Shown piece after piece: positions 48,001 to 55,632 of a stretch of 61,581 bases of DNA. Where the stretch lies: positions 1 to 61,581 of the forward strand of contig JAICPI010000009.1 in NCBI GenBank assembly GCA_025929895.1. The letters run 5' to 3'. The translations under genes and the position numbers were made by a program. The first letter of the stretch is position 1; every line of letters starts with the position of its first letter. Below the pieces are notes generated by a model, which did not search any database, was not told the DNA's origin, and worked only from the letters and a program-made list of their open reading frames with translations. The DNA is from Thermoleophilia bacterium. Lineage in GTDB: Bacteria; Actinomycetota; Thermoleophilia; Gaiellales; Gaiellaceae.

Positions 48001-48121
48001 CTCGATCGGGCTGCTCGGTCTCGGCCTCGGCCTCTGCGGGCTCGTCCGTCGCCTGCTCGTCCTCGCGCTCCCACGGGCCCTGATCCTTGATGTCGCCGAG
48101 CTCGTCGCGCTCCGCGGTCAT
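47987..48121 (-). CDS. 44-residue acidic protein coupled to dihydropyrimidinase
   Basis: A short, highly acidic peptide (MTAERDELGDIKDQGPWERE, then Glu/Asp/Ala-rich repeats). ATG 48121 overlaps the dihydropyrimidinase stop (ATGA), so it is translated from the same message. No hydrophobic segment or fold is recognised. The GDIKDQGPWERED part looks conserved-like rather than random. Its role is unknown. Confidence 0.55.
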   Translation of the reverse strand: MTAERDELGDIKDQGPWEREDEQATDEPAEAEAETEQPDRDGGR

Positions 48122-49530
48122 GCCGTCACCGCCCGTCCGCCCTTCAGCTCCTCGCCGAACTTCGCGCGCGCGACGAACTGCCCGACCCCGGGCGAGGCCA
48201 CGAGCCGGTCGTTCTCGACGAGCACGTTGCCGCGCAGGAGCACGACGGCGGGGCTCCCACGCACCGTCGTCCCCTCGTAGAGGTTGTAGTCCGTCTTCGA
48301 GTGGTGCGTCGACGCCGAGATCGTGTGCTCGCGGCTCGGGTCGAACACGACGATGTCGGCGTCGGAGCCGACGGCGATCGTTCCCTTGCGCGGGTAGAGC
48401 CCGAACAGCTTCGCCGGGTTCGTCGCCAGCAGCTCGACCATCCGGTTCAGCGTGATCCGGCCGGCCCGGACGCCGAACTCGTGGATCATGTGCAGCCGGT
48501 TCTCGAGCCCCGGCCCGCCGTTCGGGATCTTCGAGAAGTCGTCCTCGCCCATCGTCTTCTGACCGTCCCAGAGGAACGCGCAGTGGTCGGTGGACACGAC
48601 CGAGAGCGCGTCCGTCCGGACCGCGTTCCAGAGGACGTCCCAGTTCGACTTGTCGCGCACCGGCGGCGAGAAGACGTACTTCGCACCCTCGAAGCTGGGC
48701 TTCTCGATGTCCTCCATGCTGGTGAAGAAGTACTGCGTGCACGTCTCGCCCCAGACGTTCCAGCCCTTCTCGCGCGCGAGCGCGATCGGGTCGACCGCCT
48801 CCTTGCACGTGACGTGGACGACGTAGAGCGGGGCACCCGCGACGCGCGCGAGCTGGATCGCCCGATTCGTCGCCTCGCCCTCGGCCTCCGGCGGGCGCGT
48901 GAGCGCGTGGTAGCGCGGCTCCGTGTTCCCCGCCTCGAGCGCCTGGCGCACGAGGACGTCGATCAGGTCGCCGTTCTCCGCGTGCACCATCACGAGCGCG
49001 CCGGTCTCCGCCGCGACCTCCATCGTGCGGAAGAGCGTCTCGTCGTCGACCATGAGCGCGCCCTTGTAGGCCATGAAGAGCTTGTACGACGTGACGCCCT
49101 GCTCGGGCAGCGACGCGAGCTCCTCGAGCGTGCCGCCCTCCTTGAGGTCGGTCACCGCCATGTGGTAGCCCATGTCGATCACCTGCTTGCCGTCCGCCTT
49201 CGAGCGCCAGTCGTCGAGCGCCGCCGCGAAGGTCGCGCCCTGCGGCTGGATCACGAAGTCGACGTGGCAGGTCGTGCCCCCGAACGCGGCCGCGGTCTGG
49301 CCGCTCTCGACGTCGTCGATCGTGACCGTGCCGCCGAACGGCATGTCGAGGTGCGTGTGGGGGTCGACCCCCCCCGGCAGCACGTACTTGCCGCTCGCGT
49401 CGATCACGCGGTCGGCCTCGACGTCGAGGGACTCGCCGATCAGGGAGATCCGCTCGTCCTCGACGAAGACGTCGCCGACGTAGTCGTCCGCCGCGGTGAT
49501 CACGCGGCCGCCCTTGATCAGAATCGACAT
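48118..49530 (-). CDS. hydA: Dihydropyrimidinase / D-hydantoinase
   Basis: A 470-residue cyclic amidohydrolase opening the ring of dihydrouracil, dihydrothymine or hydantoins. Binuclear metal site: PGGVDPHTHLDMPF (His about 58 and 60), carboxylated Lys about 150 in TSYKLFMAYKG, VMVHAENGD, VVHVTCKEA and STDHCAFLW (Asp). The QYFFTSM and SPPVRDK segments are typical of dihydropyrimidinases. The transporter gene lies upstream on the same strand, separated by a 13-bp hairpin. The product N-carbamoyl-beta-amino acid would go to the amidohydrolase at 51247. Confidence 0.94.
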   Translation of the reverse strand: MSILIKGGRVITAADDYVGDVFVEDERISLIGESLDVEADRVIDASGKYVLPGGVDPHTHLDMPFGGTVTIDDVESGQTAAAFGGTTCHVDFVIQPQGATFAAALDDWRSKADGKQVIDMGYHMAVTDLKEGGTLEELASLPEQGVTSYKLFMAYKGALMVDDETLFRTMEVAAETGALVMVHAENGDLIDVLVRQALEAGNTEPRYHALTRPPEAEGEATNRAIQLARVAGAPLYVVHVTCKEAVDPIALAREKGWNVWGETCTQYFFTSMEDIEKPSFEGAKYVFSPPVRDKSNWDVLWNAVRTDALSVVSTDHCAFLWDGQKTMGEDDFSKIPNGGPGLENRLHMIHEFGVRAGRITLNRMVELLATNPAKLFGLYPRKGTIAVGSDADIVVFDPSREHTISASTHHSKTDYNLYEGTTVRGSPAVVLLRGNVLVENDRLVASPGVGQFVARAKFGEELKGGRAVTA

Positions 49531-49552
49531 CGTGCCTCCCTCGAGAGAAACG

Positions 49553-49588
49553 CCGTGGCCGCCGGAAGTATCGCTCCGGCGGCCACGG
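49553..49588 (-). terminator. 13-bp perfect hairpin between transporter and dihydropyrimidinase
   Basis: CCGTGGCCGCCGG pairs with CCGGCGGCCACGG around a 10-nt loop, in the 72-nt gap between two genes on the same strand. On the minus strand it is followed by a short CGTTTCTC. It could partly terminate transcription or stabilise the end of the transporter message. Confidence 0.55.
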
Positions 49589-49602
49589 AAGGGAAACCGG
49601 CG

Positions 49603-51165
49603 CTACGTCGGCTGGGCGGAGACGATCCGCTCCTCGCGGGGCGCCGCCGCACGCATCAGCCCCCAGTACAGGAGGGCGGCCACGAGGAAGGTGAACCCGA
49701 ACCCGTACGTGTAGAACCGCTGCCAGATCGTCGGGTCGACGAAGCCGTTGAAGTTCGCGGTCGTCGCCGCGTCGATGAAGCCCGGGACGACCGGGAGCAC
49801 CGCGACGACCACCGCCGCGAGCGCCCGCCAGTTGAACCCGGCCGTGTACCAGTACTGCCCGTTCGGGTCGGCGCTGTAGAGATCGACGAGGTCGAGCCGC
49901 TGTCGGCGGATCAACCAGTAGTCGACGATCATCACCCCGCCGATCGCCCCGAGCAGGCTTCCGTACCCGACGAGCCACGTGAAGATGTAGGCGCCGCGGT
50001 TCTCGAAGATCTCCCAAGGGAACATGGCGATCCCGAGCACGGCGGTGATCACGCCGCCGGTCCTGAACGAGATCAGACGCGGGAAGAGGTTCGAGAAGTC
50101 GTTCGACGGTGCAACGACGTTCGCAGCCATGTTTGTCGTGACCTGGGCGAGCACGATCACCACCATCGCGAGGATCAGCACACCGGCGTTGCCGAGCTCC
50201 ACGATCAGCGCGATCGGATCCCAGATCGCCTCGCCGAAGATGATCACGGTCGCAGCCGTCGTCGCGATCCCGATGAACGAGAAGAGCGCCATCGACAGCG
50301 GCAGGCCGATCGACTGGCCGATCATCTGCGAGCGCTGGCTCTGCGCGAACCGTGTGAAGTCCGGGATGTTCAGGCTCAGCGTCGCCCAGTAGCCGACGTT
50401 CGCCGCGAGTGACGGCCAGAACAGCGTCCAGAAGCCGGGACCGGTGCCCTCAAGCTGGTTCGACGCAGTGAACGGCTCGGTGATGCTGCCGACCTCGATG
50501 AACGCCCAGAGCAGGATTGCGATCCCGCCGCCCAGCAGGACCGGCGAGGCCCACGACTCGAGGTACTTGATCGCCTCCATGCCACGCACGATGATCGCCA
50601 CCTGGATCGCCCAGAAGATCGCGAACGCGATCCCGCGGTGCCAGCCGATGTCGGCCCAACCGCTCCAGAGCTGCGTGAGCAGCGCATCGAGCGCGAGGCC
50701 GCCGAGCCAGGTCTGGATCCCGAACCAGCCGCACGCGACGAGTGCGCGCGCGATCGCAGCGACGTTGGCGCCACGAATCCCGAACGACGCACGCACGAAC
50801 ACCGGGAACGGGACGCCGTACTTCGTCCCCGCGTGCGCGTTCAAGATCATCGGGATCAACACGATCAGGTTGCCGAGCGTGATCGTGAGCAGCGCCTGCC
50901 ACCAGTTCATCCCACCGGCCATCAGGCCCGCAGCCAGGACGTACGTCGTGATCACGACGGACATCCCGATCCACATCGCCGTGATATTCCACGTCGACCA
51001 GGTGCGGCGTGACGGCCCGGCCGGCGCGAGGTCGCGGTTGAAGTAGGGAGAGTCGTCCACGCGACGCACGAGCTGTTCCAGATCGGCGTCCGACTTCACC
51101 GCGAGATCCGCGAGGTTGACCTTGCTCAGGTCGTCGAGCCGCGCCTCGTCAGTGACGCTCGGCAT
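49603..51165 (-). CDS. NCS1-family nucleobase/hydantoin/allantoin transporter
   Basis: A 520-residue symporter with about 12 helices. NCS1 motifs: NRDLAPAGPSRRTWSTWNITAMWIGMSV, the helix 1 region with GLMAGGMNWWQAL, ANVGYWATLSLNIPDFTRFAQSQ and VVAPSNDFSNLFPRL, as in Mhp1/PucI. It would import uracil, thymine, allantoin or hydantoin for the enzymes encoded on both sides. ATG 51165 has AGGAGG 7 nt upstream; longer frames are not supported. Divergent from the N-carbamoyl hydrolase gene (81 nt apart). Confidence 0.93.
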   Translation of the reverse strand: MPSVTDEARLDDLSKVNLADLAVKSDADLEQLVRRVDDSPYFNRDLAPAGPSRRTWSTWNITAMWIGMSVVITTYVLAAGLMAGGMNWWQALLTITLGNLIVLIPMILNAHAGTKYGVPFPVFVRASFGIRGANVAAIARALVACGWFGIQTWLGGLALDALLTQLWSGWADIGWHRGIAFAIFWAIQVAIIVRGMEAIKYLESWASPVLLGGGIAILLWAFIEVGSITEPFTASNQLEGTGPGFWTLFWPSLAANVGYWATLSLNIPDFTRFAQSQRSQMIGQSIGLPLSMALFSFIGIATTAATVIIFGEAIWDPIALIVELGNAGVLILAMVVIVLAQVTTNMAANVVAPSNDFSNLFPRLISFRTGGVITAVLGIAMFPWEIFENRGAYIFTWLVGYGSLLGAIGGVMIVDYWLIRRQRLDLVDLYSADPNGQYWYTAGFNWRALAAVVVAVLPVVPGFIDAATTANFNGFVDPTIWQRFYTYGFGFTFLVAALLYWGLMRAAAPREERIVSAQPT

Positions 51166-51234
51166 CGACACACCTCCTCTCATGTCGCTGACGGCCGTTC
51201 TTACCACACTCGTCGGTCCCTTTCGAAATGCCTC

Positions 51235-51240
51235 TAGGCT
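51235..51240 (+). promoter_or_regulatory. Leaderless -10 box of the N-carbamoyl hydrolase gene
   Basis: TAGGCT is 6 nt before GTG 51247. The identical hexamer precedes the aminotransferase of the same pathway. Confidence 0.45.
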
Positions 51241-51246
51241 CTCGTC

Positions 51247-52482
51247 GTGGCACTGGAGCCGGGCCGCACCGTCGAGGAGCTGCGCGAGCTCCGCGAGCTG
51301 ACGGGCGACGAGAATGGCGCGCAGCGCGTCGCGTGGACGGACACCTGGGCCCGCGCGCGCGAGTGGCTCCAGGCCAAGGTCGCGCCGACGGGCGCGCGCC
51401 ACGAGGTCGACGAGGCCGGCAACCAGTGGTTCACGCTCGAGGGCGACTCCGAGCGCGCGCTCCTGATCGGCGGGCACATGGATTCGGTCCCGAACGGCGG
51501 CTGGCTGGACGGCTGCCTGAACGTGCTCGCCGGCGTCGAGGTCCTGCGCCGGATCGCCGAGGACGGCCGCCCGCCGCTGACCGTGCGCCTCGTCGACTGG
51601 GCCGACGAGGAGGGCGCGCGCTTCGGCCGCTCCCTGTTCGGCTCGAGCGCGGCCGCGGGCTCAATGACCGACCAGGACGAGCTGCGCGAGCGGCGCGACG
51701 CCGACGGCGTCTCGCTGCCGGACGCGATCGCCGCCCACGGCGTCGACCTCGACGGCGCCCTCGCAGCGCGCAGCCGGCTGGAGAACGCCGCCGCCTACCT
51801 GGAGCTGCACATCGAGCAGGGCCCCGTGCTCGAGTCGCTCGATCGCCCGCTCGGCGTGGTGCTCGGCACCTTCGGCGTCGAGCGCCACCTGATCACCTGG
51901 CGGGGGCAGGCTGCGCACGCCGGCTCGACGCCGATGGACAAGCGTCGCGACGCGCTCGCCGGCGCGGCCAAGCTCGCGCTCGAGATCCGACCGATCGCGG
52001 CGCAGGTCGGCGACGGGGCCGTCTGCACGTCCGGCGGCGTCGTGACGAAGCCCGGGATCGTCACGTCGGTCGTCGAGACCGCGGAGCAGCTGCTCGACCA
52101 GCGTCACCTGGACGCCGCGAAGCTCGCGGAGCTGCTCCGGCTCGCGCAGGAGGCCTCCGAGCGGTTCGCGCGCGAGGAGGACGTCGAGGTCGAGTGGGAA
52201 CGCATCTGGAGCATCGAGCCGATCCCGTTCGACGCCGGGCTGATCGAGCTGGCCGATGCGGCGATCACGGAGGTGTCCGGCACCTCGGACCGGCTCCCGA
52301 GCGGGCCCCTGCACGACGCGGCCGAGGTCGCGCGCGCCGGCGTCCCGACGGTGATGCTGTTCGTGCAGAGCCTGCGCGGGCTCTCGCACACGAAGCTCGA
52401 GGACACGAAGCCCGAGCACATCGAGCTGAGCGTGCAGGCGCTCGATCGGTTGGCGGCCAAGGCGATCGAGCGCCTCGCGTGA
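51247..52482 (+). CDS. M20-family N-carbamoyl amidohydrolase (beta-ureidopropionase/allantoate type)
   Basis: A 411-residue zinc-dependent enzyme removing the carbamoyl group from N-carbamoyl amino acids. M20 motifs: LLIGGHMDSVPNGGWLDG (metal His and Asp), RLVDWADEEGARFGRSLFGSSAAAG (catalytic Glu pair), LELHIEQGPVLE (metal His), the dimerisation-domain ITWRGQAAHAGSTPMDKRRDAL and the C-terminal SHTKLEDTKPEH (metal His). This signature is shared by allantoate amidohydrolase, L-carbamoylase and beta-ureidopropionase; the dihydropyrimidinase next door favours the last. Its stop overlaps the glycosyltransferase GTG by 4 nt. Confidence 0.9.
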   Translation: MALEPGRTVEELRELRELTGDENGAQRVAWTDTWARAREWLQAKVAPTGARHEVDEAGNQWFTLEGDSERALLIGGHMDSVPNGGWLDGCLNVLAGVEVLRRIAEDGRPPLTVRLVDWADEEGARFGRSLFGSSAAAGSMTDQDELRERRDADGVSLPDAIAAHGVDLDGALAARSRLENAAAYLELHIEQGPVLESLDRPLGVVLGTFGVERHLITWRGQAAHAGSTPMDKRRDALAGAAKLALEIRPIAAQVGDGAVCTSGGVVTKPGIVTSVVETAEQLLDQRHLDAAKLAELLRLAQEASERFAREEDVEVEWERIWSIEPIPFDAGLIELADAAITEVSGTSDRLPSGPLHDAAEVARAGVPTVMLFVQSLRGLSHTKLEDTKPEHIELSVQALDRLAAKAIERLA

Positions 52483-53414
52483 CGCAGTCGCTCGACGTCA
52501 GCGTCGTCGTCGAGAGCTACAACCTGGCTGAGGGCACGTCGGCCGTAGAGCGATTTCGGCTCGCGCTTGCCGCGGCGTCGCGGATGCTCGCCGTATTCGG
52601 CGCCGGCGAGCTCCTCGTGACGGATGCCGCCGGCGACCCCGCGGTCGCCGAGCTCCTCGACCGTGAGTTCCCGCGGGCGCGGCTCGTCGACGCGCGCGGC
52701 CTCGGCTACGACGAGGCCAAGTACAAGGCGGCCGTCGAGGCAGCCTCGAAGTACGTGGTCTTCCTGGACGGCGACTGCGTGCCGAACGACCAATGGCTGA
52801 GGGCACATCTCGAGGCGCTGCGAGCTGGCGCGCACGCAACCACGGGTGTAACCCGGTACGACGGCGGTTGGCGGAGCGCGGTCGAGAGCATCCTCGACTT
52901 CGGGTTCATGTTCCCGCCGCGGGCGCGATGGGTCGACTGCTACGGCTCGAACAACTCGGGCTTCAGGCGCGACACGCTGATCGCGACGCCGCCCCCGCAA
53001 GGCCCGATGCGCTGCACCTGCTACGCGCACGCGCGTGAGCTCAAGCGTCGCGGGACGCCCGTGAGGCTGGTTCCGGACGCGAAGACCCGCCACGAGCCGC
53101 AGCCGCTCGTCGCAGAGCGTTATCGCCAGGGGTTCGACACCATCGCCTCCTGCTGGATCGATACGTCGCTGCCCGAGGCGCGGCTCCTCCGGCTCGGTGT
53201 CGCTGCGGCGCCGCTCTTCTACGCTCGCGCGGTGGTCAACGACTGGCGGCGGTTGCTGCAGAGCCGCCGCGAGCTCGGGCTGGCGTCGTGGCAGGCCGTC
53301 GTGTCGCTGCCACTGTTCCCGCTCCTCCGGTTGATCGACCTCGCCGGCATGGTCCGAGCGCTCGCGCCAGGAGGTCGCGCCAGCGGCGTGGGGCTCAAAG
53401 CCGCAGCCAAGTGA
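52479..53414 (+). CDS. GT2-like glycosyltransferase
   Basis: A 311-residue GT-A fold enzyme. LDVSVVVESYNLAEG is the first nucleotide-binding strand, YVVFLDGDCVPNDQWLRAHLEAL holds the DxD-like metal site, and WVDCYGSNNSGFRRDTLI the acceptor region; a weakly hydrophobic C-terminus may touch the membrane. Donor and acceptor are unknown. GTG 52479 overlaps the amidohydrolase stop and the stop overlaps the sulfotransferase start, so it is the first gene of a GT-sulfotransferase-GT set transcribed with a catabolic gene. Confidence 0.88.
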   Translation: MTQSLDVSVVVESYNLAEGTSAVERFRLALAAASRMLAVFGAGELLVTDAAGDPAVAELLDREFPRARLVDARGLGYDEAKYKAAVEAASKYVVFLDGDCVPNDQWLRAHLEALRAGAHATTGVTRYDGGWRSAVESILDFGFMFPPRARWVDCYGSNNSGFRRDTLIATPPPQGPMRCTCYAHARELKRRGTPVRLVPDAKTRHEPQPLVAERYRQGFDTIASCWIDTSLPEARLLRLGVAAAPLFYARAVVNDWRRLLQSRRELGLASWQAVVSLPLFPLLRLIDLAGMVRALAPGGRASGVGLKAAAK

Positions 53415-54274
53415 CGCCCGGGCCGAACCTCTTCGTCGTCGGCGCGGCAAAGGCCGGAACGACTGCGCTCTGGAGGCACCTCGACGCGCATCCCGACGTC
53501 TTCATGTCGAAGGTCAAGGAACCGCATCACTTCTCGCGCGCCGGGTTGCGGCCTGGGCAGGGGGCGGTCAAGGACCCGGCCGCGTACGTGCGGCTGTTCG
53601 CTGAGGGTGCGGCGCGGCGCTACCGGGGCGAGGCCAGCCCGTCCTATCTGTGGGACCCGGACACACCATCGAAGATCGCGCGCGCTGCCCCGGACGCGCG
53701 AATCGTCGTCTCGCTGCGCGACCCCGTCGAGCGCGCCTGGTCCGGCTACGTGATGCTCGTGACCATCGGCTGCGAGCCGCGCACGTTTCCGGAGGCGGTC
53801 GAGGAGGAACTCGCGGGCCGCGTCGCGGTCGACGCCCGGCCGCCGCCCTACCTGGCGCGTGGCCGCTACGCCGAGCAACTCGAGCGCTACCTCGACGTGT
53901 TCGGCGCCGCACTGGCGCTGATCTGGTTCGAGGAGTTCACGCGCGACGTCCGGAAGACGATGGTGCACCTGTACGACTGGCTTGGGCTCGACCCGGGCGT
54001 CGCCCTGCAGCTTCCGAGCGCTCCGATCGTCCCGCACCTCGAGCCGCGGAACGGTCTCGCGCGCGCGATTCTCGCCGTGCCGGGCGCTCGTCGAGCGGGG
54101 GCGGCGGCTCTCAGTGGTCGCGCGCTTCGTGGCGCACAACGCGTTTTCTTCCACCACGTGAAGCCGGAGCTCGACTCGGCAATGCGCGAGCGCCTCCGCG
54201 AGGTCTTCGCCGACGACGACGCGCGGTTGCGTTCGCTGGTCGGCCGCGAGCTCCCCTGGGATGCGGCCAAGTGA
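53411..54274 (+). CDS. Sulfotransferase
   Basis: A 287-residue PAPS-dependent sulfotransferase. The 5'-phosphosulfate loop is FVVGAAKAGTTALWRHL at about residues 8-24; the 3'-phosphate motif is RIVVSLRDPVERAWSGY; EPHHFSRAG and ASPSYLWDPDT fit the heparan-sulfate-type family. It would sulfate a glycan or lipid, probably one made by the two glycosyltransferases flanking it (both joined by 4-nt overlaps). GTG 53411 lies in the GTGA overlap with the upstream gene. Confidence 0.9.
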   Translation: MTPGPNLFVVGAAKAGTTALWRHLDAHPDVFMSKVKEPHHFSRAGLRPGQGAVKDPAAYVRLFAEGAARRYRGEASPSYLWDPDTPSKIARAAPDARIVVSLRDPVERAWSGYVMLVTIGCEPRTFPEAVEEELAGRVAVDARPPPYLARGRYAEQLERYLDVFGAALALIWFEEFTRDVRKTMVHLYDWLGLDPGVALQLPSAPIVPHLEPRNGLARAILAVPGARRAGAAALSGRALRGAQRVFFHHVKPELDSAMRERLREVFADDDARLRSLVGRELPWDAAK

Positions 54275-55194
54275 TCGCGGTCCGCACCAGCGTGATCCTG
54301 CCCGCCTACCGCGCGTGGGAGACGCTGCCGGCCGCGCTCGACGCGCTTCGACCGCAGGTCGACCGACCGGACCGCGAGCTCGTGCTCGTCGAGAGCTCGG
54401 GAACCGTCCCGCTCGGAGAGCTGGAGCGCCGTTGGCCGTGGGCGAGGGTCCTCGCGCCCGCCGAGCGAACGCTGCCCGGGCGTGCGCGGAACCTCGGCCT
54501 CGAGGCCGCGAGCGGGGAGCTGCTCGCGTTCACCGACGCAGACGCGGTCACGGAGCCCCGTTGGCTCGACGAGCTGGAGCGCGCGCTCGAGCCGGGCGCG
54601 GACGGCGTGGCGGGCGTGATCCTGAACGGCGCTCCGCGGAGCGTGCTCGGCACGGCCGACTACCTGCTCGAGTTCTCGGACTGGCTGCCGCGCCCGCTGC
54701 TCCCGCTCCGCCACGGCGCGACCTGCAACCTCCTGCTCCGGCGGAGCGTGCTCGCCGGCCGCGGCTTCCCCGAGGAGCTCTTCCCCGGGGAGGACACGGT
54801 CGTGACCTTCCCGCTCGGCGCGGCGGGGCGCCTGGCGTTCGCTCCCGACGCGCGAGCGCGCCATGTCGGGCGCACCGGGCTCTTCGCGTTCCTGCGCCAC
54901 CAGGTCGAGCTCGGCGCGGCCTTCGCCGCGGTGTGCACCGAGGTCGACTTCCCGTACGGCCGGCTCGCTCGTGCCCGCTACGCGCCGCTCCTGCCGGCCC
55001 TGCGCCTGTTCGCGGTCGCGCGACGCGTGCGCGGGAATCCGGCGGCGGTCCGCCAGGCGCTCGCAGTCTCGCCTGCGCTCGTCGTCGGCGCGTTCGCGTG
55101 GTCGGCGGGCCTCGTCCGCGCCGACCTCAGGCGTAGCGCACGAGCGCGACGCCGGCGGCGACGAAGCCGATCCCGAGCAGGCGACCCGGCGTGA
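54271..55194 (+). CDS. GT2-family glycosyltransferase
   Basis: A 307-residue GT-A glycosyltransferase: TSVILPAYRAWETLPAALDAL, GRARNLGLEAASGELLAFTDADAVTEPRWLDEL (DxD motif) and FPEELFPGEDTVVTFPLG (ED acceptor motif), followed by hydrophobic segments. GTG 54271 overlaps the sulfotransferase stop. The last 68 nt, coding a basic tail of Arg/Ser repeats (RRSARARRRRRRSRSR), overlap the 3' end of the convergent DMT-like gene; such a tail looks like a read-through of the opposite gene's complement. Confidence 0.88.
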   Translation: MIAVRTSVILPAYRAWETLPAALDALRPQVDRPDRELVLVESSGTVPLGELERRWPWARVLAPAERTLPGRARNLGLEAASGELLAFTDADAVTEPRWLDELERALEPGADGVAGVILNGAPRSVLGTADYLLEFSDWLPRPLLPLRHGATCNLLLRRSVLAGRGFPEELFPGEDTVVTFPLGAAGRLAFAPDARARHVGRTGLFAFLRHQVELGAAFAAVCTEVDFPYGRLARARYAPLLPALRLFAVARRVRGNPAAVRQALAVSPALVVGAFAWSAGLVRADLRRSARARRRRRRSRSRAGDPA

Positions 55195-55573
55195 CCGGGT
55201 TCTCCTCGAACCCGACCCACCCGAAGTGGTCGACGAGCAGGGACGCGGCCGCCTGCCCGGCGAGGATCAGGGCGACGAGCGTGACCGCGCCGAGCTTCGG
55301 GGCGGCGACGACGCTCCCGAGCACGTAGAAGGCGCCGAGGAGCCCGCCGGCCCAGACCCACCAGGGCGCGCTCCCCATGCGTTCCGCCGACGGCCAGTCG
55401 CGGTGGGCCGCGAGCATGACGACGGCGAGAGCCGCCGTCCCCACCGCGAAGGAGACGAGCGTCGCGCGGAGCGGGCTGTCCACCCACGTGGCCAGCTGGG
55501 CGTTGATCCCGAACTGGATCGGCAGCATCGCTCCGGCCAGGAAGCCGAACAGCAGGTAGGGCCAGATTGCCAC
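55127..55573 (-). CDS. DMT-superfamily membrane protein (YdcZ/DUF606-like)
   Basis: A 148-residue protein with five hydrophobic helices: YLLFGFLAGAMLPIQFGINAQLA, TLVSFAVGTAALAVVMLA, WWVWAGGLLGAFYVLGSVVAAPKLGAVTLVALILAGQAAASLLVDHFGW and LLGIGFVAAGVALVRYA. GINAQL near the start and the QAAASLLVDHFGW segment are typical of DUF606 transporters, which often work as pairs; only one copy is seen here. GTG 55573 is divergent from the F420-type oxidoreductase. Confidence 0.88.
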   Translation of the reverse strand: MAIWPYLLFGFLAGAMLPIQFGINAQLATWVDSPLRATLVSFAVGTAALAVVMLAAHRDWPSAERMGSAPWWVWAGGLLGAFYVLGSVVAAPKLGAVTLVALILAGQAAASLLVDHFGWVGFEENPVTPGRLLGIGFVAAGVALVRYA

Positions 55574-55632
55574 CGCGAGGATTTCGCGCGAAGATCATGC
55601 TTTCCCTGCCAGCGCCCGACAGCGGAGGTCCC

